From assembly GCA_011524535.1 (NCBI GenBank), contig WTKD01000006.1, positions 167,601 through 231,600 on the forward strand: a stretch of 64,000 nt of DNA, given 5' to 3'. This DNA is from Spirochaetaceae bacterium. Lineage in GTDB: Bacteria > Spirochaetota > Spirochaetia > WTKD01. The notes beneath the pieces were generated by a model. The model saw only the letters and a program-made list of their open reading frames with translations, was not told the origin of the DNA and made no database searches. Position numbers and translations under genes: made by a program. Shown one piece after another: positions 1 to 8,668 of the stretch (position 1 is its first letter; each line of letters starts with the position of its first letter).

Positions 1-2
1 CT

Positions 3-1385
3 TTTACTGAGGACGTTGCGGCGCGATTTGCTGCGTATGGGTGGCATTGCCTTTCTTGCGATGGGCATGATGTGGAAGAGATCGAGCGTTGCGTATATGA
101 CGCAAAGAATGAGAGTGAACGTCCCAGTTTGATTGTGTGTAAGACTAGGATTGGCAGAGGTTCACCCAACAAAGAAGGAAGTGCTGCAGCACACGGAGCC
201 CCTCTAGGTTCAGAAGAGGTTCTACAAACGAAGAAGAGATTGGGTATTTCTGAGGAAGAATTTTTTGTTCCCGAAACTATAAGAACTCTCAACGATCGAG
301 CAGAAAAACGGTCTTCAAATGCTTATGCTGATTGGTGCGGTGTATTCGAAGAATGGAAAACAGAAAATCCAGGATTATATGCCGAGTGGAAGGAACGTTT
401 TGAATTGTCTCATGCTACCAATTTGCGTGACATCGCGTTTCCCATTTACAAAGAAGGACAATCACTTGCAACACGCAAGGCAGGACAGGCATCAATACAA
501 GCCATTGTAAACCTTTTGCCCTATGTTGTTGGAGGGTCTGCTGATCTTACGGGTTCGAACGGAACAGGAATGAGCGGGGTAGGGGTATTTCAAGCAGGCA
601 GCCCTAGGGGGCGTCAGTTTCATTTTGGAGTCCGGGAACATGGAATGGCCGCCGTAGTGAATGGGATTGCTGCTCATGGAGGGTTTATTCCTTTTTGCGC
701 GACTTTTTTGACCTTTAGCGATTATCTGAGACCTGCTTTGAGGCTGAGTTCGCTTATGAAACTTCGAGTGATATATGTGCTTAGTCACGATTCCATCTTT
801 TTGGGAGAAGACGGGCCCACGCATCAGCCTATCGAGCATCTCGCAGCACTTAGGGCGATTCCTGGATTACAGGTTTGGCGTCCAGCGGATGGAGAGGAAA
901 CAAATGAAGCCTGGCGGGCTGCATTGCTCCATGAAGGGCCGAGTTGCATTGTAGTCACGAGGCAGGCATTGCCGGTTCTTCCAAAGCATGATTCTTCATG
1001 GGAGAGCTCGTATCCTAAGGGAGCCTATATATATTACCAGACAGATGACACACCAAAGAACGTAATCTTGGCAACGGGTTCCGAAGTGCCACTTGCTCGA
1101 GAGGCAGTTGAAATATCGGGAATTTCAGCTCGGGTTATTTCTGTCTCCGAATTACAACGATTCAAATCAGATGGTGCATTACAACGCCAATTGATTCCAT
1201 CCTCAGCCAAGGTATTTACCATCGAAGCGGGAATTGCTCAATCTTGGGAATTTTTTGTACAGGGGACTCAAAACATTAGCATCCACGGATTTGGTATGTC
1301 CGGGGCGGCAGAAGATCTCGCCAAGGAATTTGGTTTTGACGCAGAGTCAGTAGCAGAACGTCTAAAAAAGCAGGCAAACACGTAG
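3..1385 (+). CDS. tkt: Transketolase, C-terminal part (5' end outside window)
   Basis: Thiamine-diphosphate enzyme that moves two-carbon ketol units between sugar phosphates in the non-oxidative pentose phosphate pathway, in the cytoplasm. The open frame runs from base 3 without a start codon, reading FTEDVAARFAAYGWH, a typical transketolase stretch, so the gene begins upstream of the window and the GTG at 72 is internal. Visible family motifs are GSPNKEG followed by AHGAPLG, GGSADLTGSN, and FGVREHGM with the catalytic Glu of the pyrimidine-binding domain, then EDGPTHQP. The C-terminal domain (ILATGSEVPLA) is present, so the 3' end is intact. The next gene is on the opposite strand, so this gene ends its transcription unit. 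Identification is secure; the isozyme cannot be told. Confidence 0.96.
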   Translation, partial: FTEDVAARFAAYGWHCLSCDGHDVEEIERCVYDAKNESERPSLIVCKTRIGRGSPNKEGSAAAHGAPLGSEEVLQTKKRLGISEEEFFVPETIRTLNDRAEKRSSNAYADWCGVFEEWKTENPGLYAEWKERFELSHATNLRDIAFPIYKEGQSLATRKAGQASIQAIVNLLPYVVGGSADLTGSNGTGMSGVGVFQAGSPRGRQFHFGVREHGMAAVVNGIAAHGGFIPFCATFLTFSDYLRPALRLSSLMKLRVIYVLSHDSIFLGEDGPTHQPIEHLAALRAIPGLQVWRPADGEETNEAWRAALLHEGPSCIVVTRQALPVLPKHDSSWESSYPKGAYIYYQTDDTPKNVILATGSEVPLAREAVEISGISARVISVSELQRFKSDGALQRQLIPSSAKVFTIEAGIAQSWEFFVQGTQNISIHGFGMSGAAEDLAKEFGFDAESVAERLKKQANT

Positions 1386-1445
1386 ACTGACCTTGGCTAC
1401 GTAGCAAAGCGAATAAGATATACTCTACAGGCGAGAAATAAAAGA

Positions 1446-1475
1446 ATAAAACACCGAGGCCGAAGCCTCGATGTG
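1446..1475 (-). terminator. Rho-independent terminator of the GH16 gene
   Basis: A perfect 6-bp stem (arms 1455-1460 and 1465-1470) closes a four-base loop. Read on the minus strand the loop is TTCG flanked by C and G, the extra-stable cUUCGg type. A T-rich run (TTTTATTCTTTTATTT) follows on that strand. It lies just downstream of the glucanase stop codon. It might also stop plus-strand transcripts from transketolase, but the T tract favours the minus strand. Confidence 0.8.
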
Positions 1476-1485
1476 TGCAGATGGA

Positions 1486-3669
1486 TTAGTTCATCGTCAA
1501 TGAGACGTCATCGATGATAAGCGTGTAATCGCCAATCCCGTCAGCGAGGAGGAATTGTACCATCGCTTCGAGATCGGTTGCATACCCCATTGTGAAATCA
1601 AAAGAATATTCAGTTGGCGTATCGGTGAGTACCACTTGGGTTTGTCCAAAGCGGGTATAGGCCTTTCCTATTTCGCCGACCAATGCGGTTATCTTGCGTC
1701 CTTGGCTAATACTATCATCGATTACATTTGCAGTGAATGAGAGGGTGTAAGATGCTCCTTGCAAAATCGGAATCCCTTGGTTCATCAGCTGTAGATGCCA
1801 ATCATTTCCGCTATCGACGGCATCAACCGATAAGAGAAATTTATTTTCCTCTATTCTAAGATCGACTCCTCCATGTCCTGGTTGGGCATAAAAGCTCCAA
1901 AACGAACTCCCGGCTAGATCAGGAATACCAGGGGTGTCGGCGGATATTTGTATTGAATTGGCATCTTCCAGGGCGTACGAATTGTTTATGTTCCAGTCGA
2001 AACCGCCATTGTAAACCAAATTTCCACCAGCAACAGCTGAGCGCATGGTTGGTGGAAGAACTTCTCCGGTTTTCTTCACGACTACATTATCGAAATAGAA
2101 CTTTCCGGTGCCGATAGCGCCAAGGTTGAATTCTAGTCTTGAGAGTGTATGTGATTCATCATTCATATCAAAACTGAATTCGTATGCATTGAAATCGTCA
2201 TGGAGGGTTATGTATTGATCACCACTGAAATTTGCCCAGCCACGTTCTTCTCCAGCACCAAGTTTGACCATAATATTTTTTTCTGGGACCGACCCAAGAT
2301 ATCCCGCGTGGAATGAGACGGTGTAGGTGAATCCTTTTTCAATGGTGAGTTTTTCATGGAGTATCTGATTGCTAAAAAATGCAGTTCCTTCGTTTGTCAC
2401 ATCGATTTCGAGTACATTGTGCTCGGTAGAAATCGTGTGTTCGCCATCGTTTATTTCTAAATTTTTCCAATAGGAGCTGTCTGGGGTGACTTGGAATGTT
2501 GACCCGTTTTCGCGCTGAATTGTATCGCCTGCGTTCCAATCAAAGCTACTGTCATAGATGAGGTTTCCTCCCGCAAGGCTTGGTCGAGATTCGTTCAGCC
2601 ATGGAAATTCTATTTCTGGAGGTTCAACATCAGAGGTATAAGAATCCTTTGCATAAATACGCACATAGTCAATTTCCATTTTTTTTGGTTCGCTCATCGT
2701 TTTATCGATCAATGACTGCGCTGGGTTTCCTAGGAAATTTCCACCGATTGCGAGGTTCATGATGAGATGAAAATCCTTGTTGAATGGAGCGGGATAATCA
2801 TAGAGATCGTGCTCGATGGGGTCCGATTGGGTGTACCAAGCGTTCTGGGTTTGAGTTAAAACATTGTCTACGTACCAACGTATTTCGCCAGGTTCCCACT
2901 CGAGGGCGTAAACATGAAAATCTGTTGCATCGGTTCCTTCTGGAAAATGATATTCATCACCGGATGAGGTGTTGTAGGGGAATTCTGCACCATAATGCAG
3001 GGTTCCGAGAACGGTTTCGGGGGTGTTCCCGTTGTTTTCCATGATGTCGATTTCACCACTGGCTGCCCAGCTACCATATTCATCGTCTTCGCTGAGCATC
3101 CAAATTGCTGGCCAGAGACCGATCCCTGCTGGTAACTTTGCACGAATTTCATATCGTCCATAGGTTTGGGCGAATTTCCCCTTTGTTTTGATTCTTGCAG
3201 AAGTGTAACTGCATTGTTGCGTATCTGTTCGGCCCTCTGCGGTGTACGAGGCGTCTTCTTTTATTGCCCTGATAACGAGTGATCCGTCTTCAAGATAAAC
3301 ATTGGATGCATGGTCGGTATAACATTGCAGTTCATTGTTACCCCAGCCATTTATAAAATCACCGTCGAAATAGAATCCATTTCCAAGATCATAGGCCCAA
3401 TTAATGCCAATGTCTGCACTTTCATCATTGAATTCGTCGTTCCAGGTCAATTTCCAGTCCCCTTTTTGGAGGGATAGTTGCAAATCACCTTCTACCGATG
3501 CAGATAGTAATGCGGGATTACCTGTTCCGTTATCATAGATTATTGATTGGTCTACCGCACCAAAGGTTGAGGTTGTTGATTGAGTAGCTCCGTTTGATGA
3601 GCAGGCACTCAAAATCAATAGACATATACACAAACACGTAAATAATGCTGTCTTTCTCGTGAACTTCAT
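1486..3669 (-). CDS. Secreted GH16 beta-glucanase (laminarinase-like) lipoprotein with two CBM-like modules
   Basis: Predicted extracellular endo-beta-glucanase of glycoside hydrolase family 16, probably cutting beta-1,3 or mixed-linkage glucans. Residues 1-23 form a lipoprotein signal with lipobox LSAC (Cys23). The GH16 domain spans about 70-341 and contains the signature GEIDIMEN, with catalytic nucleophile and acid E206 and E211 and assisting D208; it ends in DYVRIYA. Two related beta-sandwich modules follow at about 365-535 and 545-727, each starting GGNLxY...FDWN, as in CBM4/9-type carbohydrate-binding modules. A good Shine-Dalgarno (AAGGAGAG) precedes the ATG, with a promoter upstream and a terminator downstream, so it is monocistronic. 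Exact polysaccharide specificity is not readable from sequence. Confidence 0.93.
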   Translation of the reverse strand: MKFTRKTALFTCLCICLLILSACSSNGATQSTTSTFGAVDQSIIYDNGTGNPALLSASVEGDLQLSLQKGDWKLTWNDEFNDESADIGINWAYDLGNGFYFDGDFINGWGNNELQCYTDHASNVYLEDGSLVIRAIKEDASYTAEGRTDTQQCSYTSARIKTKGKFAQTYGRYEIRAKLPAGIGLWPAIWMLSEDDEYGSWAASGEIDIMENNGNTPETVLGTLHYGAEFPYNTSSGDEYHFPEGTDATDFHVYALEWEPGEIRWYVDNVLTQTQNAWYTQSDPIEHDLYDYPAPFNKDFHLIMNLAIGGNFLGNPAQSLIDKTMSEPKKMEIDYVRIYAKDSYTSDVEPPEIEFPWLNESRPSLAGGNLIYDSSFDWNAGDTIQRENGSTFQVTPDSSYWKNLEINDGEHTISTEHNVLEIDVTNEGTAFFSNQILHEKLTIEKGFTYTVSFHAGYLGSVPEKNIMVKLGAGEERGWANFSGDQYITLHDDFNAYEFSFDMNDESHTLSRLEFNLGAIGTGKFYFDNVVVKKTGEVLPPTMRSAVAGGNLVYNGGFDWNINNSYALEDANSIQISADTPGIPDLAGSSFWSFYAQPGHGGVDLRIEENKFLLSVDAVDSGNDWHLQLMNQGIPILQGASYTLSFTANVIDDSISQGRKITALVGEIGKAYTRFGQTQVVLTDTPTEYSFDFTMGYATDLEAMVQFLLADGIGDYTLIIDDVSLTMN

Positions 3670-3694
3670 GTTCTCTCCTTACATATTTTGAGTA

Positions 3695-3722
3695 ATTATA
3701 TATTAAAAGTCCACAAATGCAA
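3695..3722 (-). promoter_or_regulatory. Candidate sigma-70 promoter for the GH16 gene
   Basis: On the minus strand a -35 box TTGCAT (3717-3722) is separated by 16 bases from a perfect TATAAT (3695-3700). It sits about 26 bases before the ATG at 3669, with the Shine-Dalgarno between. Found by eye only. Confidence 0.5.
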
Positions 3723-3931
3723 ATATAATATAAAACTAAAATAATAAACTTAAACGAAATAAGAGCATTTTATATTCCGATGTGAGTGATGTTCAGTGGT
3801 TTCTACAATGAGTAGAGAATGAACTAGGAGGATTTTCTGTAATCATGGAATTATCAACGTAGCTGGGCTGGTGAGTAGTAGGTTCCGAATTCATTTACAT
3901 GTGATGTAGGCTATGGTGTACGAAGTGGAAG

Positions 3932-4621
3932 TTATTCTTCGTATTCTATTCGATTAAAGGCGCGCCAGGTTGCAATAACCGATTCTTTTGCATCGGTTGG
4001 TCTTACGTGAAGATGGAAAATACCACAGTTATTTATCTGCAAGAGTGGCATCCATCGGCCTTCGGGGGTGAAACTTGCTTTAACGATCCATTGCATGATG
4101 CCACCATGAGCAACGCAGAGAATCGACGATTTGCCTTCTTGTACGAGCTCGGCGACTTTCTCCCATATTCTATCGGATCGTATGCGGAGCGATGCAGCCC
4201 CTTCTGCCTCGGGAACCCCATCCCAGCTCAAACGTTGGTAGTCATTCCAGAGTTTGGGTTCTTCGATTTTGAGTGAGTCTATGGATCGTTCGCTAAAGAT
4301 ACCGGTATCAAGTTCTTGTAATTCTTCAATCGCTTCGACAGCCTCAGGGTCATGGCCTAGTTCTTTCGATACGATTTTTGCCGTTTCATTTGCCCGTATG
4401 AGCGGTGATGAATAAATTCCATCGAGATTAAAAGGTTTGAAATAGTTACTCGATATTCGTGCTTGGGTTCGCCCTTCTTTGCTCAGAGCGCTGTTTGCTC
4501 GTCCTTGCACCGTATTGCTTTTGTTCGCAATACTTTGTCCGTGACGCATAAAAAAAATGTTAACCGATTGTTGAATGGTTTCAAATCGAGAAATGGGAAG
4601 GGAAGAAGTAGGAATACTCAT
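3932..4621 (-). CDS. Histidine phosphatase family protein (phosphoglycerate mutase-like)
   Basis: Member of the histidine phosphatase superfamily, which forms a phosphohistidine intermediate on the RHG histidine. The N-terminal motif FFMRHGQSIAN, a downstream Arg/Glu region (SSPLIRANETAK, then ELDTGIFSER) and the second catalytic His in CVAHGGIMQWI are all present. About 229 residues, the usual size for a stand-alone phosphatase. The substrate is unknown: candidates are alpha-ribazole phosphate, phosphoglycerate or other small phosphoesters. Two starts are possible, GTG at 4651 and ATG at 4621; neither has a clear Shine-Dalgarno, and I chose the ATG because the family motif starts close to it. 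It stands alone between the glucanase and a gene-poor region. Confidence 0.85.
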   Translation of the reverse strand: MSIPTSSLPISRFETIQQSVNIFFMRHGQSIANKSNTVQGRANSALSKEGRTQARISSNYFKPFNLDGIYSSPLIRANETAKIVSKELGHDPEAVEAIEELQELDTGIFSERSIDSLKIEEPKLWNDYQRLSWDGVPEAEGAASLRIRSDRIWEKVAELVQEGKSSILCVAHGGIMQWIVKASFTPEGRWMPLLQINNCGIFHLHVRPTDAKESVIATWRAFNRIEYEE

Positions 4622-4975
4622 GCTGCAGTGTATCAAAAAAAATATGAGCACATAACTAAAAAAATGCTAAACATAACAGAAAAACATATGAGAGGAAGAA
4701 AGTCATAGCGAATGCAAATCGATGAACCCATAGAAACTTATATATTCGAATTGCACTATTTCCCGCTCCAAAGGAAGGAATGGATCAAAAAGCACTTCCG
4801 CAATCTAAATAATTTCTCGAGATAGAAGAAACGAGAAAGAAGATATACAAGTCGATTTTTGATATTTTGAATACGAATTATAAGGGATCAGCGGTGTAAT
4901 AAATATCCAAATAAAGATGTAAAATAAAAAGTAAAAAATAGTTTGTTCGCGCTACATATACCCTATAGGAAGACC

Positions 4976-5101
4976 ATGAAAAACGATGGTGCTTCCATCT
5001 CGTCAAAAGGAAGCACACAACACACAAGAGGCAAAGAGGCCTCTTATGTGTTGGACATATACATCATAGGTCTCCATGAAGCACTGCTTGTTACTGAATA
5101 A
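4976..5101 (+). CDS. Possible 41-aa small protein (weak candidate)
   Basis: An ATG preceded five bases upstream by AGGAAG opens a 41-codon frame that ends in TAA at 5099-5101. The product is hydrophilic at first (MKNDGASISSKGSTQ) and more hydrophobic near the C-terminus (VLDIYIIGL). I know no homologue. Both hairpins of this region lie inside the frame, so it may be a chance ORF across a structured RNA or terminator. The only support is the ribosome binding site. Confidence 0.2.
   Translation: MKNDGASISSKGSTQHTRGKEASYVLDIYIIGLHEALLVTE
4989..5051. repeat. Two tandem hairpins
   Basis: First inverted repeat: an 8-bp perfect stem GTGCTTCC/GGAAGCAC (4989-4996 with 5009-5016). Second: a 7-bp perfect stem AAGAGGC/GCCTCTT (5026-5032 with 5039-5045), extendable by ACAC/GTGT after a two-base bulge. 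On the minus strand the first hairpin is followed by CATCGTTTTT, so it could terminate transcription of the 5278-7140 gene. Alternatives are a small RNA or a structured leader. Confidence 0.5.
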
Positions 5102-5277
5102 GCGAAGCTAGGTGGAGTAATATTTCTGAAGATTTTTTGTTGTAAATCTAGGCAGCTGGCGCTTTGAACTAGTTTGGAAGAAGAACATTATTCCGGATGC
5201 CATGCAATAGTCATACAGGGATTACATCATGTAGAGAGGAAATTCTATCATTATTTACTGGGAGTGTGTACAGAGAC

Positions 5278-7140
5278 TTACTCAATATTTGTGTAGGTGA
5301 AGGTTATCGTTCGTTGCGGGATTGAATCGTTGTGTTTTATCATGACACTTCGCAATTCTTCATCATAATGTCTCCCGCGTGCATAGATTTCGAAGGTTGG
5401 GTCGTTCCTCCATTGCAGCCCGAAGAGGGTCATGCTATCGAAAGGAGCGATGTTGTGGAACAAGAAATAGCTGGTACGATTTGGGGGAGAATTAATAAGA
5501 ATTTGCAACTCATCGTCAGAAAAATCAGAATTTGCGATTTCTCCAACTCCCCAGGCCCATGAACGTTGCTCAGAGGTGGTAAGGCCCGTTAAATGGGGGC
5601 CAGGAGATTCAACCCTTAGAAAAGAATAGGCAGATTCGGGGTTAAAGTGATCCTGACTGGTTTCTGCATTATCAGAACCCAGATAGATAAAGTTAGGAAT
5701 TGTATTCTGTTCACTTTTTAGGTTTAATACCGCTTGAACGAGGTTGCGCCCCAGGTTTATCATATTTTCGTCTGTTCTTTCTTCACCATATCGAATAAAT
5801 GAGAGACCGGCACGCAAAGATAACAAAGTATTCACTTGGTTTATGCCGGTTTTAATAAACAACTCGCCATCAACGCGGATAAGATTGGGGATGATTTGTT
5901 CCTCTCCGATCGATTCGAACCCTAAGAGCCACGATTGAGTTTCTCTGGGATAGGTCTCTTTGAGTGTATAATGTTCGAATAAGTAGATGGCATATTCGAC
6001 AGCCAATGTGGAAGGTTCTACAAACAAAAGAAAGTTTTCTAACCTGGTTATGAGTTCATCCGTCCCTGTGAAATAGGTAAAAGGTATTAAGTCCGGTTGC
6101 TCTAGAATCCGGATATCTTGAGAAAGAGTTGCGTTGAGGAGGGATTCAAGGCGATTGTTCTGAATGATTAATTGACGAGGAACAATGTCTTGCATAAATC
6201 CAAGATAGGCCATAGCGTTAAAACTCAGTTCAGAAAGATGTAACTGAGCGATACTTCTCATACGGATGGCTTGTTCACTGTATTCATCATCACTGAAATC
6301 GAGGTCATCGGATAGCCATGCTTCTCTGAGGAGCGAGACTATAATTTCTTCAGAAAAAATGGGAGGTTCTGTAAATCGATCCCAGGTTCCTGAGGCGCCA
6401 TTTAATCGGGTATCGGTCCACCCAAGATAAGCCTCATCGATGTATTGTTCGATTTGGTTGGTATGCGATTCTGCGGATATTACTGGCAGCTGTTCAAGAA
6501 TATCCACCTGTTCTACTCGAATTCCTGACTCAACACTTTCGCTCAATTTTAAGGTTGTTTGTCTATTTGTTAGAGCAATTTGAAGCAGATCGGTTGATTG
6601 TTCTACATACTGCGAAAAAGGAGGAAGAACGAGAATATAGGTGGTTTCTTGGTCCAGAAATTCAATAATTTCGGGGTTTTCTTTATCGATTTTTTTTGCA
6701 TAGTCTGCATTGGGGGAGAGACTTATCTGAATTGTTTCGTATTGAGCGAGAGAGTCGGGTGTTTCGATGGAAATACTGATGCCATTCGTTCCCTGTTCTG
6801 CGAATCGTATGGATATCGATTGTTCGAATCTAACGATGAGGCTTTGATCCTCTACTTCGTATGATTGCACCGATACCGCTAATGTTTCATCGGGGGTATA
6901 TAATGTGAGTTTGTTTTGCTCGGAGAACAAAAAACGAACTCCCGAATATGTGACATGTATTCTTGTGATGAGGGGGGAGGTTTCATCGTATCCCTGGGCA
7001 ATTAATGCGGAATATTGCATCGAAGATACGGACCCTTGAACGCTCAGACGTCCAGAATACTGAAGGAAGAGAAAGCCAACGAATAGGGCAAGGTATACGA
7101 GTGGCACTACAACGGATCGATATCTTTTTATACCCTTCAC
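5278..7140 (-). CDS. Large exported protein of unknown function
   Basis: 620-residue protein that I do not recognise. It has a single hydrophobic segment at about residues 12-28 after a basic start (MKGIKRYR), acting as signal peptide or inner-membrane anchor. Residues 30-210 look beta-rich with alternating polar and hydrophobic residues. Residues 230-600 look mainly helical and enzyme-like or repeat-like, with WDRFTEPPIF and EQRSWAWGVGEIANSDF as notable stretches. No catalytic motif is evident. The start is GTG at 7140 with no good Shine-Dalgarno; a later start would remove the membrane segment. It is divergent from the TPR lipoprotein gene and followed by the hairpins at 4989-5051. Probably an envelope protein. 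Confidence 0.75.
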   Translation of the reverse strand: MKGIKRYRSVVVPLVYLALFVGFLFLQYSGRLSVQGSVSSMQYSALIAQGYDETSPLITRIHVTYSGVRFLFSEQNKLTLYTPDETLAVSVQSYEVEDQSLIVRFEQSISIRFAEQGTNGISISIETPDSLAQYETIQISLSPNADYAKKIDKENPEIIEFLDQETTYILVLPPFSQYVEQSTDLLQIALTNRQTTLKLSESVESGIRVEQVDILEQLPVISAESHTNQIEQYIDEAYLGWTDTRLNGASGTWDRFTEPPIFSEEIIVSLLREAWLSDDLDFSDDEYSEQAIRMRSIAQLHLSELSFNAMAYLGFMQDIVPRQLIIQNNRLESLLNATLSQDIRILEQPDLIPFTYFTGTDELITRLENFLLFVEPSTLAVEYAIYLFEHYTLKETYPRETQSWLLGFESIGEEQIIPNLIRVDGELFIKTGINQVNTLLSLRAGLSFIRYGEERTDENMINLGRNLVQAVLNLKSEQNTIPNFIYLGSDNAETSQDHFNPESAYSFLRVESPGPHLTGLTTSEQRSWAWGVGEIANSDFSDDELQILINSPPNRTSYFLFHNIAPFDSMTLFGLQWRNDPTFEIYARGRHYDEELRSVMIKHNDSIPQRTITFTYTNIE

Positions 7141-7261
7141 AGAGAAATAATACCGCTATATATCTGTGAAAACAAGATATAAATCTGATAATCTTTGGAA
7201 GGAATGCTGATGAGAATAAAAATTTCTTAATTACAGCACAATATAACACCGATTCTCTGAT

Positions 7262-8668
7262 ATGCGGCAGAATAGGACTGGATTTACACTGTTGATGTGT
7301 TTTTTACTGAGTGTTGTTATTCTCACGTGTGAGACAACAAATGTTTCCGAGGATAATGCATTAGATGAAGAGAAAGAAACGGTAATGGATCAAGAACAAA
7401 CCAAAAAAAAAGAAAGCATTGCATTGTTGATTGAGAATGCACCATTTTACTATTTGCCCCTAGAAGAAGGTGTAAGGATTGAAGAATTAGAAGAAGTTGA
7501 TCGAGTATTTTGGGCAGCACAGGCCTACCTTTTACAGGGGACCTTAGAAGAGGCTGAAATTCTTCTAACTACCATTGAAACTACTAAAGAGATGCAATAC
7601 GAGGTGATGCACAGCTTGGCTTTAATCTCTATGCGTAGGAATGATTGGAAAACAGCAGAGTTACGCTTGTTGAATCTTTTGGATATGAACAGAGAGGATC
7701 CAGATGTGTTAACAAACCTTGCGACTGTGTATTTTGAAATGGAAACATATGCAGAGGCAGAGAGGGTGTTTAAAGACAGCTTGAAACTTCGCCGAGATGC
7801 ACGAGCTTTAGAAGGGATGGCAATGGTTCATGAGCAAAATAAGCGCTATGTACATGCAGAAGAACTATACACCGAGTCGATATCATTGGAACCCGAAAAC
7901 CACATGCTCTATGCATATCGAGGAAAGGTAAATGCACTACAGGATATGTTTATTCCAGCAATTGCAGATTATACTCGAGCGATAGAAATTAATCCAACAT
8001 ACGCTTGGCATTATCTTGACCGAGGTCGTTTGCAGGCCGAATTGCGTAGATTTGAAATTGCACTAGAAGATTACGATGATTTCATAGAGCTACGTTCTGA
8101 TGTATTCATTGCATATTTATACCGAGCACAAATATACGAATTATTGCTAGATTTTGAATTGGCTAGAAAAGATTATGAAATGGTATTGTCTATACGAAAT
8201 GATATTTCGCAGGCGCATACGGGATATGGCGTTTCTTCTTTCGTAGACGGTCTATACGAGCAAGCATTGCCTTATTTGCACCAGGCTTATGAAGAAGAAG
8301 ATTACTCGGAATATGCAATGATGATAGGGCTTTCCTATTATGCTCTTGAAAGAACGAATGAACTGAAAGATTTTCTTATACCGGTGATAAAAAAACTTCC
8401 CCAGACAGATGTATTTTATATAGTGATGAATCTTTTGTTGGATTCGACAAATATATTAGGTGCGGAACAACGGATTTCTAGCATCGAGGACAAGGTGGAC
8501 CAAAACAAAGGATACTTTTATATTGGAGCATTCTACGAGGTATTGGGAAATATACGACTTGCAACCAAATTTTATGAGATTGTATACTCAGAAGATGGAC
8601 GAGCGATATTTGAAACGAACATCGCTCGGTACAAGGTCGATAAGTGGGATGTCAAAATTAGCCGGTAA
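7262..8668 (+). CDS. TPR-repeat lipoprotein
   Basis: 468-residue envelope lipoprotein built of tetratricopeptide repeats, a fold used for protein-protein contacts. The N-terminal signal ends in a lipobox-like VILTC (Cys about 23), followed by an acidic, serine-rich linker. From about residue 80 to 460 there are successive helix pairs with TPR spacing, for example NLATVYFEMETYAEAERVF, YAYRGKVNALQD and AIADYTRAIEINPTYAWHY. No enzymatic domain is visible. The last 20 bases overlap the start of the DHH phosphoesterase gene, so the two are probably translationally coupled although one product is exported and the other cytoplasmic. Partner unknown. Confidence 0.85.
   Translation: MRQNRTGFTLLMCFLLSVVILTCETTNVSEDNALDEEKETVMDQEQTKKKESIALLIENAPFYYLPLEEGVRIEELEEVDRVFWAAQAYLLQGTLEEAEILLTTIETTKEMQYEVMHSLALISMRRNDWKTAELRLLNLLDMNREDPDVLTNLATVYFEMETYAEAERVFKDSLKLRRDARALEGMAMVHEQNKRYVHAEELYTESISLEPENHMLYAYRGKVNALQDMFIPAIADYTRAIEINPTYAWHYLDRGRLQAELRRFEIALEDYDDFIELRSDVFIAYLYRAQIYELLLDFELARKDYEMVLSIRNDISQAHTGYGVSSFVDGLYEQALPYLHQAYEEEDYSEYAMMIGLSYYALERTNELKDFLIPVIKKLPQTDVFYIVMNLLLDSTNILGAEQRISSIEDKVDQNKGYFYIGAFYEVLGNIRLATKFYEIVYSEDGRAIFETNIARYKVDKWDVKISR

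Larger units (their letters stand above)
4652..5277. other. Longest gene-poor stretch in the window
   Basis: About 620 bases with no convincing gene on either strand. The left part (4650-4970) is A/T-rich and featureless apart from scattered poly-A runs. The middle holds two adjacent hairpins (4989-5051) lying inside a short possible ORF (4976-5101). The right part (5102-5277) shows nothing I can name. It lies between the starts of one minus-strand gene and the end of another, so it should contain the promoter of the histidine phosphatase gene and the terminator of the 620-aa exported protein gene. Confidence 0.6.

Noticed and set aside
8460-8648. N-terminal extension of the DHH phosphoesterase
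   Set aside because: It lies inside the TPR gene in another frame and has no domain similarity; ATG 8649 fits the family start.
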